Shown one piece after another: positions 35,107-44,747 of a DNA stretch of 64,000 bases. The position numbers were made by a program, and so were the translations under genes. Each line of letters begins with the position of its first letter. Within the stretch, counting starts at the first letter, position 1. The notes below the pieces were generated by a model, which saw only the letters and a list, made by a program, of their open reading frames with translations, was not told the origin of the DNA and made no database searches. The stretch is from Paradesertivirga superstes (lineage in GTDB: Bacteria > Bacteroidota > Bacteroidia > Sphingobacteriales > Sphingobacteriaceae): positions 1-64,000 of the forward strand of contig NZ_JBBJCN010000002.1 in assembly GCF_037622515.1 (NCBI RefSeq), read 5' to 3'.

Positions 35107-37812
35107 TTACTCAACTTTATACCGGTAAACAGAGCGTCCAATATGTCCCTCTGCATCAAAACCTTCAACAATTACCCTGTAAGTTCCACGTCCGTCAGCA
35201 TTATAAAATTCAACCTGGGATGTACCGGTAGTTTTATCAGTTTTTAATTTAGGATCCCAATAAATGGTAGTTCTAAGGTCGGTGCCCTGGATTGCAGATC
35301 CTGCGGTATATTTTGGAGAATAAAATTCCCTGGAAACTGTATAACCTTGTGGAATGAATTTTACTTCACCACTTTTAGGTAGCAGATTCCTGATATCTTC
35401 GAGTTTCATCTTTGGTTTTTTCTCTGCTTTTATACTGTTAATCACTAAAACTCCATTACTGTTATAGGTCCGGTTCACCAGTCCGAGCTGGTCTTTTAAG
35501 AAAATCTCAACAGATTCTATTTCCATCGAATTAATCCCATTCAGGTAATTAACATCTACAGGCATTCCATTAAAAAATATCTGCATTGGTGTTTTATTCC
35601 CTGCATTATAATCACGGTTTACATAAAAGTTTTCATTTTCAAAAATCACCCCTGTAAGCATTGAACGCATACAGGTAAAAAAATTAGGACAACTTTTAAA
35701 TCTGTCTTTAGTGATCATATGATCTGGCCAGGCGCTTAGGCCGCTAAGTGCCGGATAATCCAGGTGGCTCGCAACATTTACTTTTGCTGTACTTTTAATT
35801 ACTACTTCTTTAAGTATCAATGACCTTTTTAAGAGCTCTTTATTGTTCTGAAGATATTTATTCAGCGAGCTGTCAATGTTCAGGTTTTTAGGCCAGCGAA
35901 AGCTTCCAATTGCTGGTTGAATGGCAGTAGGATCAATGGTAAGCATTGGATTTTTGTTGCTGTAATCCGCCGAGGTGACGATAACATGCGACGAATCTGT
36001 TACCACTATATTTGGAAATTTGAATACACCGGAACCATTTGTTACTGCATAAGCCGTGTAATATTTATCTGGTATCCTAAGTTTAACATTTGCCTTATTC
36101 AATGGCATACCGGTCGAGTTTCTCAGAATACCGGTGATATCGATTCCCTGTTCGGGCAGAAAATAAATGGGCGGATTTTTATCGGCTATTATATTGGAAT
36201 ATAAAAATCGTCGGTAACCCTGGGTTAGCATAAGCACATCTAAATCGGCTGCTGTTTTTTCTGTCGGACGGTTGAAATAATAATTTGGTTTCTCGATATA
36301 TCCTTTTAAATCTGATGTAAGTAAGAGATTGGTTAAAATGGTGGTTTCAGCATTTTCATCAAAAGGAACTTTACTTTCATCAATTACAGAAACAGACAAA
36401 TTGGCTTCAACAGGCAACTTATTATTTGTAGCGCCAATGCTAAGTTTAACTTTTTGCCGTCGGCTATAAGTCGTCTTATCGGTTTTTAACGCAAGATTGA
36501 GATCGTCAGGCTGACGAATAAAAGTAATGCGTTCGCTCAATGGCTGGCCATTCGCAGAAAAAAGTGTTAATTGAACTATTCCCGAAGGGAACTTATCTTT
36601 TGGTATCGTAGTTGTAAAGGCCTGCTGAAGTAAATTTATTTTGGCTGCATAATAAATAGTTTCTCCAACTTTCGCTAAAAGGTAAAAGGTCTTATTTTTA
36701 TTCAGTGAAATGAATTCTGTATTGCATAAAAATCTGAGATTTAAATTTTCCGCATTGCTTGAATTGCTGACAGTAAGTGTAATTCCATTCTGTTTTACCG
36801 TAGGCAAAGCATAGGTGCCGCTATAACTTAGAGGAGAGGTGATTTTGGCGGTATAAGTCTTTCCGAATTCAGGCACTAAAACAAATAATCCCATTCCTAA
36901 ATGTTGAGAATTAAAATCAACTACCACATGCCCCTCATTATCGCTAATTGTACCTTTTATATTAATACCAAAACCATCCTGCTTAACAGCTTTAAATGCA
37001 ACCTTTATAGGGAGTTCACTTATCAAATCACCGCCTTCTGGAAAAAACTGAAGATCTATTTTGCTTTTTGCAGACTCCAGCGAAAAATTATTTGTTACAG
37101 GTTTATCATTTATATCGATTGCCGTCGATAGTAACTGTTCGTTTAAGTTTGCTGATAGATTCTCTGGAATAGGCACAATAAAAACACCATTTTGATCTGT
37201 ACTTCCTTTGCCCTTAATTTCTTTATCACCATCCTCAATTCTCCAGGTGATTTTTTTATTAGCATACACAATTCCCGATGGGTTTTTATAAAGAATTCTG
37301 GCCGTCGTGCCTGAACCTGTATTTTGAAAATTGATATGTGTATTTACAAGATTTTCACCATTCCCAACACTGATAATTTTGCTGAAATGGTAATCCGCGT
37401 CAAAATTTACCATCCAACGGGTATAGGCTCTTATCTGATAATCTCCTTGCCTGTAAATCCCGGGGGTCAGAGCTAAATTCCCCCATGATACGCTATTACT
37501 CACGGGTAACTTCAGTGTCTGAATTAAAGAATCCCGGCCGCTTAGAATATCAATATATACGATTTTACTTAATTGGGAAGGAGTGTGGATTCCAGCAGTC
37601 AGATAGCTTTTGAACCAAATAGTATCTCCCAGGGCGTAATAAGGTTTATCAAAATGGAGATACACTTTCTCCTGAGGGAACTTGTTAGCAGCCTTCTCAG
37701 TTTTAGTAATTATGGTGTTTAAACTAATCGTATCCTGCGTTTGTGAAAAAGCAGGAAGGTCAAATAAAGATATAAGTACAAATGAGAGAAAGAATAAATT
37801 TAAAGACTTCAT
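35107..37812 (-). CDS. MG2-domain / TonB plug-like outer surface protein without barrel
   Basis: A 901-residue exported protein with signal peptide (LNLFFLSFVLISLFDLPAFS-Q). Residues ~45-130 resemble the alpha-2-macroglobulin MG2 domain (EKVYLHFDKPYYALGDTIWF). A carboxypeptidase-regulatory-like segment follows at ~575-640 (GIDITGILRNSTGMPLNKAN). Near the C-terminus is a plug-like piece (MQIFFNGMPVDVNYLNG, INSMEIESVEIFLKD), but no beta-barrel. The end has a family-typical STIYWDP-like motif (TTIYWDPKLKTDKTTGTSQV). Common in Bacteroidota, with unknown function; possibly a periplasmic or surface partner in uptake or envelope stress. It stands alone. Confidence 0.75.
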   Translation of the reverse strand: MKSLNLFFLSFVLISLFDLPAFSQTQDTISLNTIITKTEKAANKFPQEKVYLHFDKPYYALGDTIWFKSYLTAGIHTPSQLSKIVYIDILSGRDSLIQTLKLPVSNSVSWGNLALTPGIYRQGDYQIRAYTRWMVNFDADYHFSKIISVGNGENLVNTHINFQNTGSGTTARILYKNPSGIVYANKKITWRIEDGDKEIKGKGSTDQNGVFIVPIPENLSANLNEQLLSTAIDINDKPVTNNFSLESAKSKIDLQFFPEGGDLISELPIKVAFKAVKQDGFGINIKGTISDNEGHVVVDFNSQHLGMGLFVLVPEFGKTYTAKITSPLSYSGTYALPTVKQNGITLTVSNSSNAENLNLRFLCNTEFISLNKNKTFYLLAKVGETIYYAAKINLLQQAFTTTIPKDKFPSGIVQLTLFSANGQPLSERITFIRQPDDLNLALKTDKTTYSRRQKVKLSIGATNNKLPVEANLSVSVIDESKVPFDENAETTILTNLLLTSDLKGYIEKPNYYFNRPTEKTAADLDVLMLTQGYRRFLYSNIIADKNPPIYFLPEQGIDITGILRNSTGMPLNKANVKLRIPDKYYTAYAVTNGSGVFKFPNIVVTDSSHVIVTSADYSNKNPMLTIDPTAIQPAIGSFRWPKNLNIDSSLNKYLQNNKELLKRSLILKEVVIKSTAKVNVASHLDYPALSGLSAWPDHMITKDRFKSCPNFFTCMRSMLTGVIFENENFYVNRDYNAGNKTPMQIFFNGMPVDVNYLNGINSMEIESVEIFLKDQLGLVNRTYNSNGVLVINSIKAEKKPKMKLEDIRNLLPKSGEVKFIPQGYTVSREFYSPKYTAGSAIQGTDLRTTIYWDPKLKTDKTTGTSQVEFYNADGRGTYRVIVEGFDAEGHIGRSVYRYKVE

Positions 37813-37944
37813 TATTTTTAAATAGCCGCATAAATGTATCCATTCTATTTTATTCCCTCTAAAGTTCTTTAATATTTAACACTTCGCTAAACGGCGTAAA
37901 ATTAAAATAAGAATTTTTTTAATGAATTCTAAGTTCCTTTAATT

Positions 37945-39330
37945 TTATAATTCATAACAGGTCCCTTTTTCAGGAATGGTTACTTTATACCCCTCCGAAT
38001 CAAGTTCTGCAGCCATAATGTTCATGCTTTCGATTTCACCGTGAACCAGAAAAACATTCTTTAAATTTTCTTTATCCTGGTGTTTAACCAAATTTACCAG
38101 ATCATCATGATCGCCGTGGCCGCTAAGTAAATCAGTTTTTTTAATAGTGGCATATACCGCAAGTTCCCGGTCGCGGATATGAACAAATGGATCCCCTCTC
38201 AACAAACGGTTCCCTAATGTGCCTTTTGCGCAATATCCTATAAAAAGAATAGTACAGTAATAGTTAGATATATTATAATACAGATGATCTTGTATTCGCC
38301 CGCCCTCAAGCATTCCCGCCGAGGAAACAATAATACAAGGTTCAAGGTAATTTGAAAGTTCCCGGCTCTCTTTCATATCCTGAACATAGAACAGGTTTTC
38401 AAACTCAAAATCATCTCCCATTTGTTTATAAAAGGCCTGAGCATCCTCACTTAAATGGGTTAAATATTTTCTGTAAATCTCAGTAGCGTAATTTGCAAGT
38501 GGACTGTCCACAAATATTTTCACCCGCGGTAGCAAGCCATTGGTAAAAATCTTATTCAATGTATAAACTAGTGCCTGTGTTCTGCCAATACTAAATGCCG
38601 GAATAATTAAACGACCAGGAGTTTTTATACAGGCATTTTCTATTTCCTCAACCAAAACATCTTCTATGGTTTTGCCTTTAGAATGACAGCGTCCGCCATA
38701 AGTTGATTCACATACTAAAAAGTCAAGAGGGGGTAAGTCTTGAGGATCAATAAGTACAGGATAATTTTTCCTTCCTAAATCTCCTGTAAAACCAATTTTA
38801 CGTTGCAAACCATGTTCAGTAACGGTTAATACAATAGATGCTGCCCCTAATAAATGTCCCGAAGGAATAAGTTCCACTTCAATATCACCGCTTAACCTGA
38901 AAGGTTTATTAAAACCCAGGGTAACAAAGCGCTCGGCGGCTTCCATAACGTGCTTTTGAAAGAATAAAGGCCTCGGCCCGGAAGAATGTTTCTTTCCTCT
39001 TCTAACCTTTTTTTGTTTCTTTTCAAAAATGCTCACCGAATCAAGCAAGAGCAATTCTGCTAATTCTGCGGTAGGAGAGGTGCAGATCACCTGTCCATCA
39101 AAGCCAGCCCTTATCAAAGTAGGAAGATTGCCGGTGTGGTCTATATGAGCATGAGTAAGTAGAACAACGTCAATTTCGCAGGGATTAAAAGGAAAAAATT
39201 CATTTTCTTCCAATCTGGTTTCACGCTCGTAATCCAGCCCGCAATCAACAAGTATTTTATAGTTATTAATCTCCAGAAGGTGCATACTGCCAGTAACCTG
39301 CTTTGCAGCACCCCATATAGTTAGCTTCAT
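37945..39330 (-). CDS. Metallo-beta-lactamase/beta-CASP RNA-processing exonuclease
   Basis: A 461-residue RNase of the CPSF73-like family. The metal site LLTHAHIDHTGN (His60, His62, Asp64, His65), a further His in SGHLLGAAS, and TGDLGRKNYPVL are visible. The beta-CASP domain (about 215-350: GRLIIPAFSIGRTQALVYTL, IIVSSAGMLEGGRI) and the C-terminal RMMBL part (LLSGHGDHDDLVNLV, VFLVHGEIESMNIMAAEL) complete it. It probably processes or degrades RNA in the cytoplasm. Its upstream region (39331-39470) holds a seven-base tandem repeat. Confidence 0.9.
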   Translation of the reverse strand: MKLTIWGAAKQVTGSMHLLEINNYKILVDCGLDYERETRLEENEFFPFNPCEIDVVLLTHAHIDHTGNLPTLIRAGFDGQVICTSPTAELAELLLLDSVSIFEKKQKKVRRGKKHSSGPRPLFFQKHVMEAAERFVTLGFNKPFRLSGDIEVELIPSGHLLGAASIVLTVTEHGLQRKIGFTGDLGRKNYPVLIDPQDLPPLDFLVCESTYGGRCHSKGKTIEDVLVEEIENACIKTPGRLIIPAFSIGRTQALVYTLNKIFTNGLLPRVKIFVDSPLANYATEIYRKYLTHLSEDAQAFYKQMGDDFEFENLFYVQDMKESRELSNYLEPCIIVSSAGMLEGGRIQDHLYYNISNYYCTILFIGYCAKGTLGNRLLRGDPFVHIRDRELAVYATIKKTDLLSGHGDHDDLVNLVKHQDKENLKNVFLVHGEIESMNIMAAELDSEGYKVTIPEKGTCYEL

Positions 39331-39432
39331 TAAAATAGATGTGAGAATTTAGATATGAGTTTTGAGATCATAAACTACGCTAATTTCGGAGAACGTATAA
39401 CAGATTCAAGGCTCATTTACTTTTAATTTTCG

Positions 39433-39467
39433 ACTTTTTACTTTTTACTTTTTACTTTTTACTTTTT
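39433..39467. repeat. Five tandem copies of a 7-base unit (ACTTTTT on +; AAAAAGT on -)
   Basis: Five uninterrupted ACTTTTT units lie between the ABC exporter stop (39471) and the start of the exonuclease gene (39330), both on the minus strand. They sit about 100-140 bases upstream of the exonuclease. Repeats of this kind slip during replication and can change spacing in a promoter. Confidence 0.9.
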
Positions 39468-39470
39468 AAC

Positions 39471-41294
39471 CTAAGCCTCAAACTGCAGCTGGCTCAGATA
39501 TCTGTAAAGCCCTTCTTCGTTTTTTAAAAGCTCTTCATGAGTTCCACTTTCTATAACTATTCCCTTTTCAAGCACAATTATTTTATCAGCTTCGCGAATT
39601 GTTGAAAGACGATGTGCTATGATAATTGAAGTTCGGTCCTTCATTAATAGTTCTAATGCTTCCTGAACCAGGCGTTCAGATTCAGAGTCGAGAGATGAAG
39701 TAGCTTCATCCAGGATCAGGATTGCCGGATCCTTTAATAAAGCTCTGGCTATCGCTATACGTTGCCGCTGACCACCAGAAAGCTTAATTCCTCGTTCGCC
39801 CACCATTGTATTATACTGCTCTGGTAAGCCTGAAATGAAATTATGTGCATTAGCCTTTTCTGCCGCGGCGATAATCTCTTCATCGCTGGCTCCAATTTTC
39901 CCGTAGGCAATATTTTCTTTAATAGTACCTCCGAATAATATTACATCCTGCGGAACGATAGCTACCTGGTTTCTGATATCGGTCAAAGCATAATTATCTG
40001 CGGGAACTCCGTCAAAAAGTAATTCACCTTGCTGTGCATTGTAAAAACGAAGGATTAAGGATGCTATAGTAGATTTTCCCGCACCGCTTGGACCCACAAT
40101 GGCAACTTTTTCCCCTGCTTTCGCTTCGAACGAAAGTCCTTTTAATACCGTAATTTCTTTTCTGGAAGGATAAGCAAAGACTACATCTTTAAAAGCTAAA
40201 CTGCCGCTGATGGTCTTCTTTGTCTCGTTTTCTGCAGGAACAATCGAAATTGGTTCATTAACCTCATTTAAAATTTCCATTACTCTTTCGCTTGCGCCTA
40301 TTGCTTTTTGAACATTGGCATACAACTCAGGAAAAGTTCCCATTGCCGCTCCAACAAACATGGCATACAATATATAGGTGACCATGCTTCCCGGTAACAG
40401 TTCATTTTGCGACACCAGGATAGAGCCATACCAAATAACACCTACAATGGTTCCAAACAAACAAAATATAATAAAGGATGCAAATCCACCGCGATAGGTA
40501 GCACCTCTCAGAGCGATTTTAACCACCTCTCTCAGGCTTAAATTATAACGGTTAGCCTCGTATGCTTCATTTACAAAAGCTTTAACATTTCCTATACCTT
40601 GCAAGGTTTCTTCAACCACTGTATTTGATTCGGCAAGTTTATCCTGCGCCTCCCTTGAAACTTTACGTATAAGCTTACCAAGAAAAATTGCTACAACCAC
40701 TAATACCGGAAGGATACTTAAATTCAGAAAGGTTAATTTTATTGATATGATAAATAGTAATGCGACTCCTCCAATCAAAACCACAATTTGTCTTAACATC
40801 TCTGCCAGGGTCGTGGTCAGAGTATCTTGAATTTGAGACAGATCTGATGAAAGGCGGCTGTTTAATTCCCCGACTCTCCGGTTGGCAAAGAAATCCATTG
40901 GGAGGGTAATTAATTTAAAGTAAGTATCCCTGCGAATATCTGCCAGCGATTTCTCGGCAACTTCTACAAATAATTTAATTCTAAAATAGGATACAAAAGA
41001 TTGAAAGAATAGAATTACAAAAGAAATAATACCGATCAGATTAATACTGGCTGGAATAAAAGCATATTTCTGATTCCCCTGAGCGGCATCAATCATTGCT
41101 CCCAGTAAAATAGGGAAGGCTAGTCCGGTTAAACTAGATAAAAAAAGAAAGACAAGACCAATTATGAATTTCCACTTATACGGTTTAAGGTAATTTAATA
41201 ACCCAGATATTCTCCTTAGCGATTCCTTGTTTATTTTGGCCTTGGAAAGTTCCTGCTCCGGAGCGGTACCACTATTAAATCTGTTTCTTGCCAT
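39471..41294 (-). CDS. ABC exporter, fused membrane and ATPase domains (MsbA-like)
   Basis: A 607-residue half-transporter. Residues ~40-330 hold six membrane helices of the type I exporter fold. Residues ~365-600 are the ATPase with Walker A GPSGAGKST, signature LSGGQRQRIAIARALL, Walker B ILILDEATSSLDSESE and the H-loop IIAHRLSTI. It acts as a dimer in the inner membrane. Candidate cargoes include lipids, drugs or peptides, and nothing in the context decides. Start ATG at 41294 gives a polar N-terminal tail before the first helix. Confidence 0.9.
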   Translation of the reverse strand: MARNRFNSGTAPEQELSKAKINKESLRRISGLLNYLKPYKWKFIIGLVFLFLSSLTGLAFPILLGAMIDAAQGNQKYAFIPASINLIGIISFVILFFQSFVSYFRIKLFVEVAEKSLADIRRDTYFKLITLPMDFFANRRVGELNSRLSSDLSQIQDTLTTTLAEMLRQIVVLIGGVALLFIISIKLTFLNLSILPVLVVVAIFLGKLIRKVSREAQDKLAESNTVVEETLQGIGNVKAFVNEAYEANRYNLSLREVVKIALRGATYRGGFASFIIFCLFGTIVGVIWYGSILVSQNELLPGSMVTYILYAMFVGAAMGTFPELYANVQKAIGASERVMEILNEVNEPISIVPAENETKKTISGSLAFKDVVFAYPSRKEITVLKGLSFEAKAGEKVAIVGPSGAGKSTIASLILRFYNAQQGELLFDGVPADNYALTDIRNQVAIVPQDVILFGGTIKENIAYGKIGASDEEIIAAAEKANAHNFISGLPEQYNTMVGERGIKLSGGQRQRIAIARALLKDPAILILDEATSSLDSESERLVQEALELLMKDRTSIIIAHRLSTIREADKIIVLEKGIVIESGTHEELLKNEEGLYRYLSQLQFEA

Positions 41295-41387
41295 TCAAAT
41301 CTTAAAATAAAAACACCTTTAAAAAGGTGCACAAAATTAGTCTTTTTTCTTGCTTAAATAACGTTCGGAAAATCAGTTGAGCGTCAA

Positions 41388-42164
41388 TTAACTGAATTCA
41401 ACGCGTACAATATCTCCTAAATGCAATCCCAGTAAGCCACTGGCATTTCCCTTATTAATCGCTATTTCTAGATAATTACTTATTCCAAAAAGGCAAAGTT
41501 TTTCACCCTCCGGAACTTCATTATAATGCCAGCTTAATTGAGAAATAGATTCGTTTTTCCTGAAGTATAAAATAAAGTCGCGGTTTTTCTGAATATTGGA
41601 AAAAAGGTCCTTAGAAATATTTGTAATAACGTTTTGGAACGAATCAATATAGATCACGCTTCCTTTTATTACATTCTTTTCAATAACCGGCTGTAGATTT
41701 ACTTTTTCTTCCAGTTCCTCAACATGTACACCAATATCTTCCAGTTTAGCTCCGCTTGCCAGACGGCAGGCGGCTTTGGCGAAGATATCGGTTAATGGAA
41801 AATGAAGAAATTTCAGATCCTGCATAATACTCAGCTCTACAATTTCTGAAGGCTTCTCATCAAAAATCAAAGAAAAAACACCATTATCAGATCCAACAAA
41901 AAAATGTCCCTTATATTTCACTGCCAGGTATTTTGTCCTTTCATCAAACACAGAATTTATTCCTATTAAATGTACCGTTCCTTTCGGAAAGTAGGGAAAT
42001 GCATTTTTTAAAACGAAAGCCGCCTGCGGAACGTTAAATGCAGAAATGGCGTGAGTAACATCAATTATATTCACATTGGGCAATAAACTCAGGATACTCC
42101 CTTTTAGGGCAGCCTGGTAAAAATCTTTGTAACCGAGATCGGTTGTTAAAGTGATTATAGCCAT
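41388..42164 (-). CDS. SAM hydroxide adenosyltransferase (DUF62 family)
   Basis: A 258-residue enzyme of the chlorinase/fluorinase-like family that cleaves S-adenosylmethionine with water to adenosine and methionine. Motifs: LTTDLGYKDFYQAALKGSIL (with the conserved Asp), DVTHAISAFNVPQAAFVLKN, GTVHLIGINSVFDERTKY and HFFVGSDNGVFSLIF. It is cytoplasmic and divergent from phoH across a 100-base gap. Confidence 0.9.
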   Translation of the reverse strand: MAIITLTTDLGYKDFYQAALKGSILSLLPNVNIIDVTHAISAFNVPQAAFVLKNAFPYFPKGTVHLIGINSVFDERTKYLAVKYKGHFFVGSDNGVFSLIFDEKPSEIVELSIMQDLKFLHFPLTDIFAKAACRLASGAKLEDIGVHVEELEEKVNLQPVIEKNVIKGSVIYIDSFQNVITNISKDLFSNIQKNRDFILYFRKNESISQLSWHYNEVPEGEKLCLFGISNYLEIAINKGNASGLLGLHLGDIVRVEFS

Positions 42165-42264
42165 TAAAATATGAATATTTATTATTAACCTTGCGAGAGG
42201 CTTATAACCTGCAAATATTGAATTTTAATTGCACAAAAAATCAGGAAACTAAAAAAACCGTAAC

Positions 42265-43224
42265 TTGAACGAACTAAAAATTGATCTTGAGAATATTAAC
42301 CCCGTAACCCTCTGGGGCTCAAATAATGAGTATTTTGAAGTGATTAAAAGGCAATTTCCTAAAATTAAAATTGTTGCCCGCGGCAACGAGGTGAAAATTT
42401 TAGGAGATGAAGGTGAGATAGCAGTTTTCACTTCAAGATTTTCGAAAATAATTCAGCATATTGACAAATATCAGAGTCTGACGACCAACGAACTTGAACG
42501 TTTATTGGATGCAAAGATCACTCTTCAAACCGAAAGTGAGCCTCATCTGAATAATTCTGCCGGAAGTGAAGCGATAGTATTTGGGCATAATGGAATTGTG
42601 GTTAAGGCACGTACTGCCAACCAGCGAAAAATGGTTGATAGTATCACTAAAAATGACATCCTTTTTGCTATCGGTCCCGCCGGAACCGGTAAAACATACA
42701 CTGCGGTAGCTTTAGCAGTCAGAGCGCTGAAAAATAAAGAAATAAAACGTATCATTTTAACAAGACCCGCAGTGGAAGCAGGTGAAAATCTCGGTTTTCT
42801 CCCCGGAGATTTAAAGGAAAAAATCGATCCGTATCTACGCCCCCTTTATGATGCTTTAGACGATATGATACCGCCGGAGAAACTTAAGGTTTACCTGGAA
42901 AACCGTACCATTGAAGTTGCACCCTTAGCATTTATGCGTGGAAGAACCCTTGATAATTGTTTTGTAATTTTGGATGAGGCCCAAAATACCACAGACATGC
43001 AGATCAAAATGTTTCTTACAAGGATGGGACCTTCCGCTAAATTTATTGTTACCGGAGATGTGACACAGATAGATTTACCCAAAAAGCAGCAATCAGGTTT
43101 ACAAACAGCTTTAAGGATTCTTACAGATATAAAAGGTATCGATTTCATTTACCTGAATGGTGACGATGTTGTTCGTCATAAACTGGTTAAAGAAATATTA
43201 AAAGCATACGGAGATATACAGTAA
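42265..43224 (+). CDS. phoH: PhoH family ATPase
   Basis: A 319-residue P-loop protein. Walker A GPAGTGKT (137-144), followed by TRPAVEAGENLGFLPGDLKE and Walker B CFVILDEAQNTT, then FIVTGDVTQIDLPKKQQSGL. The N-terminal ~100 residues form a small extra domain usual in this family. The frame has no ATG upstream and starts at TTG (42265), giving the usual N-terminus MNELKIDLENINPVTLWG. PhoH proteins are linked to RNA metabolism and ribosome maturation (neighbours of YbeY in many genomes), but the exact role is unsettled. Confidence 0.9.
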   Translation: MNELKIDLENINPVTLWGSNNEYFEVIKRQFPKIKIVARGNEVKILGDEGEIAVFTSRFSKIIQHIDKYQSLTTNELERLLDAKITLQTESEPHLNNSAGSEAIVFGHNGIVVKARTANQRKMVDSITKNDILFAIGPAGTGKTYTAVALAVRALKNKEIKRIILTRPAVEAGENLGFLPGDLKEKIDPYLRPLYDALDDMIPPEKLKVYLENRTIEVAPLAFMRGRTLDNCFVILDEAQNTTDMQIKMFLTRMGPSAKFIVTGDVTQIDLPKKQQSGLQTALRILTDIKGIDFIYLNGDDVVRHKLVKEILKAYGDIQ

Positions 43225-43286
43225 AAACGAAGGATTGAAGGAAAAAATTAATTAATGATTGAATTTTCTGCATTGATTTAATAATT

Positions 43287-43294
43287 TAATTTTG
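43287..43294 (+). promoter_or_regulatory. Candidate -7 element of purC
   Basis: TAATTTTG, an exact TAnnTTTG match, 60 bases before the purC ATG. No well-placed TTG -33 was found. A short run of CATT units (43311-43327) would lie in the resulting leader. Confidence 0.4.
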
Positions 43295-43310
43295 CGATCA
43301 GGTTCATTCT

Positions 43311-43327
43311 CATTCATTCATTCATTC
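43311..43327. repeat. Short CATT tandem repeat in the purC leader
   Basis: Four adjoining CATT units plus a C, with more scattered CATTC copies on each side between 43305 and 43345, immediately upstream of purC. Low complexity; function unknown. Confidence 0.7.
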
Positions 43328-43354
43328 TCTCATTCCTTTCATTAATTCTTTTTC

Positions 43355-44302
43355 ATGTCAGCTATAAAAGAAACACATTTTAAATTTCCTGGTCAAACCA
43401 ATTTTTACAAAGGAAAAGTACGCGATGTTTATACAATTGGTGATAAGCTTTTGGTGATGGTGGTTTCAGACCGCATTTCAGCCTTTGATGTGGTATTGCC
43501 TGAACCTATTCCTTTCAAAGGTCAGGTATTGAACCAGATTGCGGCAAAATTTTTAAATGCCACCCAGGATATCGTTCCAAACTGGGTGCTGGATGTTCCT
43601 GATCCTACAGTTACAATTGGTAAAATCTGTGAGCCCTTCAAAGTTGAAATGGTAATCAGGGGATATCTTGCCGGGCATGCATGGCGGGAATATAGTGCAG
43701 GTAAGAGAGAAGTTTGCGGCGTAAATTTACCGGAAGGATTAAAAGAGAATGATAAGCTTCCTGAACCAATAATTACTCCGACTACTAAAGCATCGGTTGG
43801 ACATGATGAAGATATTTCCAGAGAGGAAATTATTTCAAAAGGCATCGTTTCTGAAGAAGATTATTTACAATTAGAAAACTATACACGTCTTTTATATCAA
43901 AGAGGAACTGAACTTGCCGCCGAACGTGGATTAATACTTGTAGATACAAAATACGAGTTCGGCAAAGCCGAAGGAAGAATACATCTGATCGATGAAATCC
44001 ACACACCTGATTCATCAAGGTATTTTTATAAGGATGGATATGAGGAACTGCAGGCAAAAGGCGAGCCCCAAAGACAATTATCAAAAGAATTTGTGCGTAA
44101 GTGGCTTATAGAAAATGGCTTTCAGGGCAAAGACGGCCAAACAATACCTAAAATGAATTTTGATCTTGTACAATCAATTTCGAATCGGTATATTGAGCTT
44201 TATGAACATATTACCGGGGAGTCATTTATAAGGACAGATTCGCCTGAAATTTATAAAAGAGTTGAAAAAAATATCAATGAAAGTTTAACTCGCTTAAATT
44301 GA
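43355..44302 (+). CDS. purC: Phosphoribosylaminoimidazole-succinocarboxamide synthase (SAICAR synthetase)
   Basis: A 315-residue enzyme of purine synthesis that joins CAIR and aspartate using ATP. Motifs: YKGKVRDVYTIGDKLLVMVV then SDRISAFDV (ATP site), KVEMVIRGYLAGHAWREY, LPEPIITPTTKASVGHDEDI and ILVDTKYEFGKAEGRIHLID. The length matches the longer, eukaryote-like/Bacteroidota form. It is followed 51 bases later by a STAS protein. Not linked to other pur genes in the window. Confidence 0.95.
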   Translation: MSAIKETHFKFPGQTNFYKGKVRDVYTIGDKLLVMVVSDRISAFDVVLPEPIPFKGQVLNQIAAKFLNATQDIVPNWVLDVPDPTVTIGKICEPFKVEMVIRGYLAGHAWREYSAGKREVCGVNLPEGLKENDKLPEPIITPTTKASVGHDEDISREEIISKGIVSEEDYLQLENYTRLLYQRGTELAAERGLILVDTKYEFGKAEGRIHLIDEIHTPDSSRYFYKDGYEELQAKGEPQRQLSKEFVRKWLIENGFQGKDGQTIPKMNFDLVQSISNRYIELYEHITGESFIRTDSPEIYKRVEKNINESLTRLN

Positions 44303-44353
44303 AATTATTTTTTTATTATTGTATACAAAGCATTTATTTACAGGAAGAGTGAT

Positions 44354-44731
44354 ATGAAGTTCTCAATCGATAAACACGAGAAATACGTTTTAATAAAGCT
44401 AAATGAATCAAAGCTTAACAGTTTGATTTCTCCACAGCTTAAATCAGAATTTATCCTTACCAACACAGAAGGTTTGCGAAATATAATTCTGGATCTTTCT
44501 GCAGTTAAATATTCCGATTCTTCCGGTTTAAGCAGTTTGCTTGTGGGTCACAGACTTTGTAAAAATTCTGATGGAACTTTTATAATTACTGGCTTAAATG
44601 ACAATATCAATCGCTTAATCACTATTTCTCAATTAGAGAATGTTCTTTCTATTGTGCCGTCTGTTGAAGAAGCTATCGACTTAATCTTCATGGAAGAAAT
44701 TGAAAGGGAATTAAAAAAAGAGGCCAGATAA
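44354..44731 (+). CDS. STAS-domain protein (anti-sigma-factor-antagonist-like)
   Basis: A 125-residue single STAS domain of the SpoIIAA type. The conserved phosphorylation-site region is present (LDLSAVKYSDSSGLSSLLVG, Ser56/Ser57). Such proteins are normally switched by a partner-switching kinase, but no kinase or sigma factor gene lies nearby. It is followed 16 bases later by rnz, an arrangement that may be an operon. Cytoplasmic. Confidence 0.88.
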   Translation: MKFSIDKHEKYVLIKLNESKLNSLISPQLKSEFILTNTEGLRNIILDLSAVKYSDSSGLSSLLVGHRLCKNSDGTFIITGLNDNINRLITISQLENVLSIVPSVEEAIDLIFMEEIERELKKEAR

Positions 44732-44747
44732 TTGCTGACGCACATGC

